Assembly (NCBI RefSeq): GCF_030380815.1
Contig: NZ_JAUDUY010000001.1
Location: 186,001-250,000 of the forward strand
Reading direction: 5' to 3'
Length of the DNA stretch: 64,000 bases
Source of the DNA: Robiginitalea aurantiaca
Lineage (GTDB): Bacteria > Bacteroidota > Bacteroidia > Flavobacteriales > Flavobacteriaceae
Position 1 is the stretch's first letter, and each line of letters opens with the position of its first letter. Shown piece after piece: positions 61,235 through 64,000 of this stretch. Both the position numbers and the translations under genes were made by a program. The notes beneath the pieces were generated by a model. That model worked only from the letters and a program-made list of their open reading frames with translations, was not told the origin of the DNA and searched no databases.

Positions 61235-61254
61235 AGCGTTTAAAACGGTATAAT

Positions 61255-61665
61255 TTATACCGCGGAGCTATCCTCAAGTATTTTCAGGGACCATTTTAAG
61301 GCATCGGACATGGATGAGTGGATCGCATTGGGGCATTGAAGAAATCGCGCCTCGATTTCAGCCACCTGCCGGTTAAAATCGTTATGGACGACCCAGGCAT
61401 AACCCTTCATATAGGGAATCAGTTTTTTGACTTCATAGTACATGGTAGGATCCAGAGAATAGGAGTACTTACGGTCCGAAATATAGACCATTGAGGTGTT
61501 TTGGTAAGCTTCCCAACTCAGGGCGAGCAAGGGGAGGACATTGTCTATTGAGATTTGCATTCCTTCCCGAATCTGCCCTACAATTACGTGCTCATAAAAG
61601 TTGAAGGTTCCTATCGCCAGTTCATGCGTTGTCAGATAGGTTTTTTCTAGGAATTCTGAAGACAT
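61255..61665 (-). CDS. STAS/SpoIIAA-like hypothetical protein
   Basis: A 136-residue cytoplasmic protein. The alternating pattern LAIGTFNFYEHVIVGQIREG, then NTSMVYISDRKYSYSLDP and GYAWVVHNDFNRQVAEIEAR, is that of a family of SpoIIAA/STAS-like proteins common in Flavobacteriaceae. Function is unknown; such folds usually mediate protein contacts or bind small ligands. It is convergent with the S9 gene and separated from the next gene by 245 bases holding no recognisable feature. Confidence 0.65.
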   Translation of the reverse strand: MSSEFLEKTYLTTHELAIGTFNFYEHVIVGQIREGMQISIDNVLPLLALSWEAYQNTSMVYISDRKYSYSLDPTMYYEVKKLIPYMKGYAWVVHNDFNRQVAEIEARFLQCPNAIHSSMSDALKWSLKILEDSSAV

Positions 61666-61910
61666 TTGCCCTAATGCAGTTTAATTAAAGCTACTTTAAA
61701 AACCTTTGTAGTTGTATGTTTTATGGGGGATAATCGATGAAATGCACGATAAATCCTGTGAGATGTCAGTTCTGGGGGGTCGGCCTTCGAGGTTTACATT
61801 CCAACCTCTCAACCCAGCAAGTGATTTTATATTTAATAGGAAACCCCCTTCAAGGATGAAGTATTCTCTGTCATCTTTAAAGATGCTACCTAAAAAAGCA
61901 GGCTATAAGA

Positions 61911-62633
61911 CTATTCCGTTTTTTCGGAATTCATCAGGGTATCTGTCCCGAGATACTTGTCATCCTTATTGTAGTACCATGCCCTAACTTTGGGCATTTT
62001 GATCCCGGAGACATTTTGTATTTCTTTTAGCAGAATATATTCTCCGTCATTTTTGGATTCATCGTGGAAAAATTGATAGACTTCCATCGCGTAGGTAACA
62101 GGGTCAAAATAGAAATACCAAATATCCTTACCCACGGCTTCATCGTAGGTGACTTTTAAAACCAGATACGCTTTGCCCTTAAAGGTCTTCTTTTGTACAG
62201 CAGGATCGAGTTTTGTGCCTTTATCCCTTAATTTCATGGGGAGTCCGTAGAGGTACGAATAATAATCACGATACATACGAGCCCGTTCACAATTCAGGCC
62301 TTGTTCTTCAGCCTCAGCATCCGAAAAAGTCTCCTTTCCGTTCAGCAACAGTGTACATTTTGATCCTGAAACTTCATAGGTTTTTGTAGCTCCATTCTGT
62401 TCTACGTACAGCCGAAACAGACCTGATTCCTGGTTGATAGTGATCTCGCTTATGCGGGCGGGTCGGTCCGGGGTATCCATACGAACCGTGAAAACGCCAT
62501 TCATGGATCCCCAAACCCCATCGGGATCGTGGTAGGCAATACTTTTGGTCAAAAGGTCTTCAGCAGTTAAATCCTGGCTTTTGCCAATAAAAAAGCAAAA
62601 GAGGAAGCAGGACAGGATCAGGAGGTTTCGCAT
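61911..62633 (-). CDS. DUF6503 family secreted protein (LolA-like fold)
   Basis: A 240-residue exported protein with signal peptide ending FFIGKSQ. LLTKSIAYHDPDGVWGSM is the family start motif; WYFYFDPVTYAMEVYQFFHD and MPKVRAWYYNKDDKYLGTD are C-terminal marks. The layout resembles LolA/outer-membrane lipoprotein-sorting folds that bind lipid chains, but the role of DUF6503 is unknown. The end of the gene carries two Cys (about 84 and 105) that could form a disulfide. It is divergent from the Na/Pi transporter gene. Confidence 0.72.
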   Translation of the reverse strand: MRNLLILSCFLFCFFIGKSQDLTAEDLLTKSIAYHDPDGVWGSMNGVFTVRMDTPDRPARISEITINQESGLFRLYVEQNGATKTYEVSGSKCTLLLNGKETFSDAEAEEQGLNCERARMYRDYYSYLYGLPMKLRDKGTKLDPAVQKKTFKGKAYLVLKVTYDEAVGKDIWYFYFDPVTYAMEVYQFFHDESKNDGEYILLKEIQNVSGIKMPKVRAWYYNKDDKYLGTDTLMNSEKTE

Positions 62634-62736
62634 GGGATTTATTTCTCGGATTATTTTCCACGAGTTTAATAAATTTACATTACTCTAACGTTAAATTGAC
62701 ATAATATAAACAAAAAGCCTGTTTGCCGCTGAAGGA

Positions 62737-64000
62737 ATGACATACGGATTCACAGATATCTTACAGTTGGTTGGGGCCCTTGGCCTTTTCCTCTTTGGTA
62801 TGAAAGCCATGAGTGACGCCCTGACTAAACTCGCTGGAGACCGAATGCGGTCCATCTTGGCAGGCCTGACCTCGAACCGTTTTTTCGGGGTCCTTACCGG
62901 TTTTCTGATCACCTCTGTAATTCAATCATCTTCTGCCACGACACTCATGGTGGTGAGTTTTGCCAATGCTTCCCTGTTGACATTAACCGAATCTTTGAGT
63001 GTGATTATGGGAGCCAATATTGGGACAACCATAACGGCCTGGCTGATCACCTTGCTCGGGTTTAAGGTTAGCATGAGCAGTATCGCCCTTCCCCTTGTAG
63101 GGCTTGGGGTAGGACTCACCTTCTTTAAGAATAAGAACTGGGAGTATTGGGGTAGCTTTATCGTGGGGTTTGGATTACTGTTTATCGGACTTGAATTCCT
63201 AAAGGAAAACATGCCGGATATTGAGAAAACCCCTGAGGTCCTCTCTTTTTTACAGCGGTATACCCAGCACGGAATAGGATCAGTCCTGCTTTTTCTTTTG
63301 GTTGGGACCGTATTGACGGTCCTGATTCAGTCCTCCAGTGCAACTATGGCGTTGACGCTGCTAATGGCCGCAAAAGGCTGGATTCCCTTTGAAGCAGCGG
63401 CTGCAATGGTCCTGGGGGAAAATATCGGGACAACCATTACGGCGAATATCGCCGCTATGGTAGGCAATTTCAGGGCAAAACAGACAGCCCTTGCTCATTT
63501 GCTGTTCAATGTTTTAGGGGTCCTATGGATGCTTGCGGTATTCTATCCGTTCCTCCAGGGCGTCGCCTGGGTTACAGAGCGTTTGGGTTCCGGTTCTCCC
63601 TACACGGATCAGGCTGCTGTTCCGGTTGGCATCGCCCTTTTCCACACCTTTTTCAACGTGGCGAATACGTTTGTAATGATCTGGTTCATCAACCCCATGG
63701 CGAAGTTGGTAAGCTTGATCGTTCCGGAAAAAGTGCAACCGGAAAGGCCGATGGAGGAACCTAAGTTCCTGAGCAATGAGGCTCTGAATTATCCGGAGAC
63801 CGCCCTTGTTGCACTGGAGCGGGAAACCCGGTATCTTTTTGAACATGCCGTTTTTGAAATTGTCGCCCATGCCCTTAGCCTTCACCGAAAGGATATCCTT
63901 TCGGAAAGAAAGCCAAAGAAAGTGGTACACAAGTCCAGGGAAGATCTGCAGGTCGATGTCCGGGAGCTTTATTTGATTAAGGTAAAGCGCATCTACAGCG
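62737..64000 (+). CDS. Na/Pi cotransporter family protein, 3' end outside window
   Basis: The frame opens with ATG at 62737 and stays open to the window edge (421 codons). Eight or more spans are visible. The repeated transport motifs SVIQSSSATTLMVVSFAN (about residue 57) and VLIQSSSATMALTLLMAA (about 196), each followed by GANIGTT or GENIGTT, define the NptA/PhoU-linked Na/Pi cotransporter family. The cytoplasmic C-terminal part begins about residue 335 with a helical PhoU-like region. It should import phosphate with sodium. The missing end probably completes the PhoU-like domain. Confidence 0.93.
   Translation, partial: MTYGFTDILQLVGALGLFLFGMKAMSDALTKLAGDRMRSILAGLTSNRFFGVLTGFLITSVIQSSSATTLMVVSFANASLLTLTESLSVIMGANIGTTITAWLITLLGFKVSMSSIALPLVGLGVGLTFFKNKNWEYWGSFIVGFGLLFIGLEFLKENMPDIEKTPEVLSFLQRYTQHGIGSVLLFLLVGTVLTVLIQSSSATMALTLLMAAKGWIPFEAAAAMVLGENIGTTITANIAAMVGNFRAKQTALAHLLFNVLGVLWMLAVFYPFLQGVAWVTERLGSGSPYTDQAAVPVGIALFHTFFNVANTFVMIWFINPMAKLVSLIVPEKVQPERPMEEPKFLSNEALNYPETALVALERETRYLFEHAVFEIVAHALSLHRKDILSERKPKKVVHKSREDLQVDVRELYLIKVKRIYS

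Noticed and set aside
1-64000. tRNA, rRNA, insertion sequence or prophage genes
   Set aside because: None was recognised by eye on either strand; no transposase, phage structural or integrase motif was found.

Overview
The window looks like a chromosome segment from a marine-type member of the Flavobacteriaceae (Bacteroidota). The clues are TAnnTTTG -7 promoter boxes instead of sigma70 boxes, little sign of Shine-Dalgarno sequences, a SUF operon carrying the flavobacterial companions DUF2480 and DUF3078, a BrxA/BrxB bacilliredoxin, a LytS/LytTR pair, and families such as DUF3109, DUF6503 and PA0069-type radical SAM that are common in this group. Genus cannot be fixed from the sequence alone; Robiginitalea, Muricauda or Eudoraea relatives are plausible. 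No tRNA, rRNA, CRISPR array, transposase or integrase was seen.

Region 1 (1-8.5 kb) is an accessory region of unusual build. Six partial copies of the 3' end of one gene, a predicted DEDDy 3'-5' exonuclease (DNA_pol_B_exo2 family), lie between unrelated cargo genes. Repeats and cargo all point the same way. Three or four copies begin at the same Asp-Leu-Trp codon region and the better ones run to the stop codon. The cargo is envelope-related: an S41 peptidase lipoprotein, DUF6326 and DUF4386 membrane proteins, an HExxH lipoprotein, a DUF805 membrane protein and an alkylsulfatase-like lipoprotein. The cargo is visibly more A+T-rich than the rest of the window. The pattern suggests serial insertion into the end of an exonuclease gene, each event leaving a displaced 3' end behind.

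Region 2 (8.5-40.8 kb) is mostly ordinary core genome: an EEP nuclease, HflX, a broken outer-membrane protein gene, then the suf operon on the minus strand (IscA/SufA-like, SufB, an MBL lipoprotein, SufC, SufD, SufS, SufE, SufT-like, DUF2480, DUF3078). It is followed by ThiL, BrnQ, HemJ, a NtrY-like kinase overlapping an enoyl-CoA hydratase, a radical SAM protein, a Tat-exported Gfo/Idh/MocA oxidoreductase, an HD hydrolase, PlsC, a bacilliredoxin, a DnaJ-like protein, HupE, dCMP deaminase, a C-terminal processing peptidase and a LytS/LytTR two-component pair.

Region 3 (41.1-53.5 kb) is a carbohydrate cluster that fits the 3-keto-glycoside route. It has two GMC oxidoreductases with an Fe-S type cysteine pattern, one Tat-exported small subunit (gluconate 2-dehydrogenase subunit 3 family), three sugar phosphate isomerase/epimerase-like proteins, a Gfo/Idh/MocA oxidoreductase, an MFS permease and two DUF1080 (3-keto-disaccharide hydrolase) lipoproteins. 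The inferred flow is oxidation of glycosides at C3, cleavage of the activated 3-keto bond, uptake, and reduction back to the common sugar.

Region 4 (53.8-64 kb) holds three secreted proteins of unknown role, two of them tandem paralogues, the yicC-gmk-nadD operon, an S9-type peptidase, a STAS-like protein, a DUF6503 protein and the start of a Na/Pi cotransporter that runs off the end of the window.
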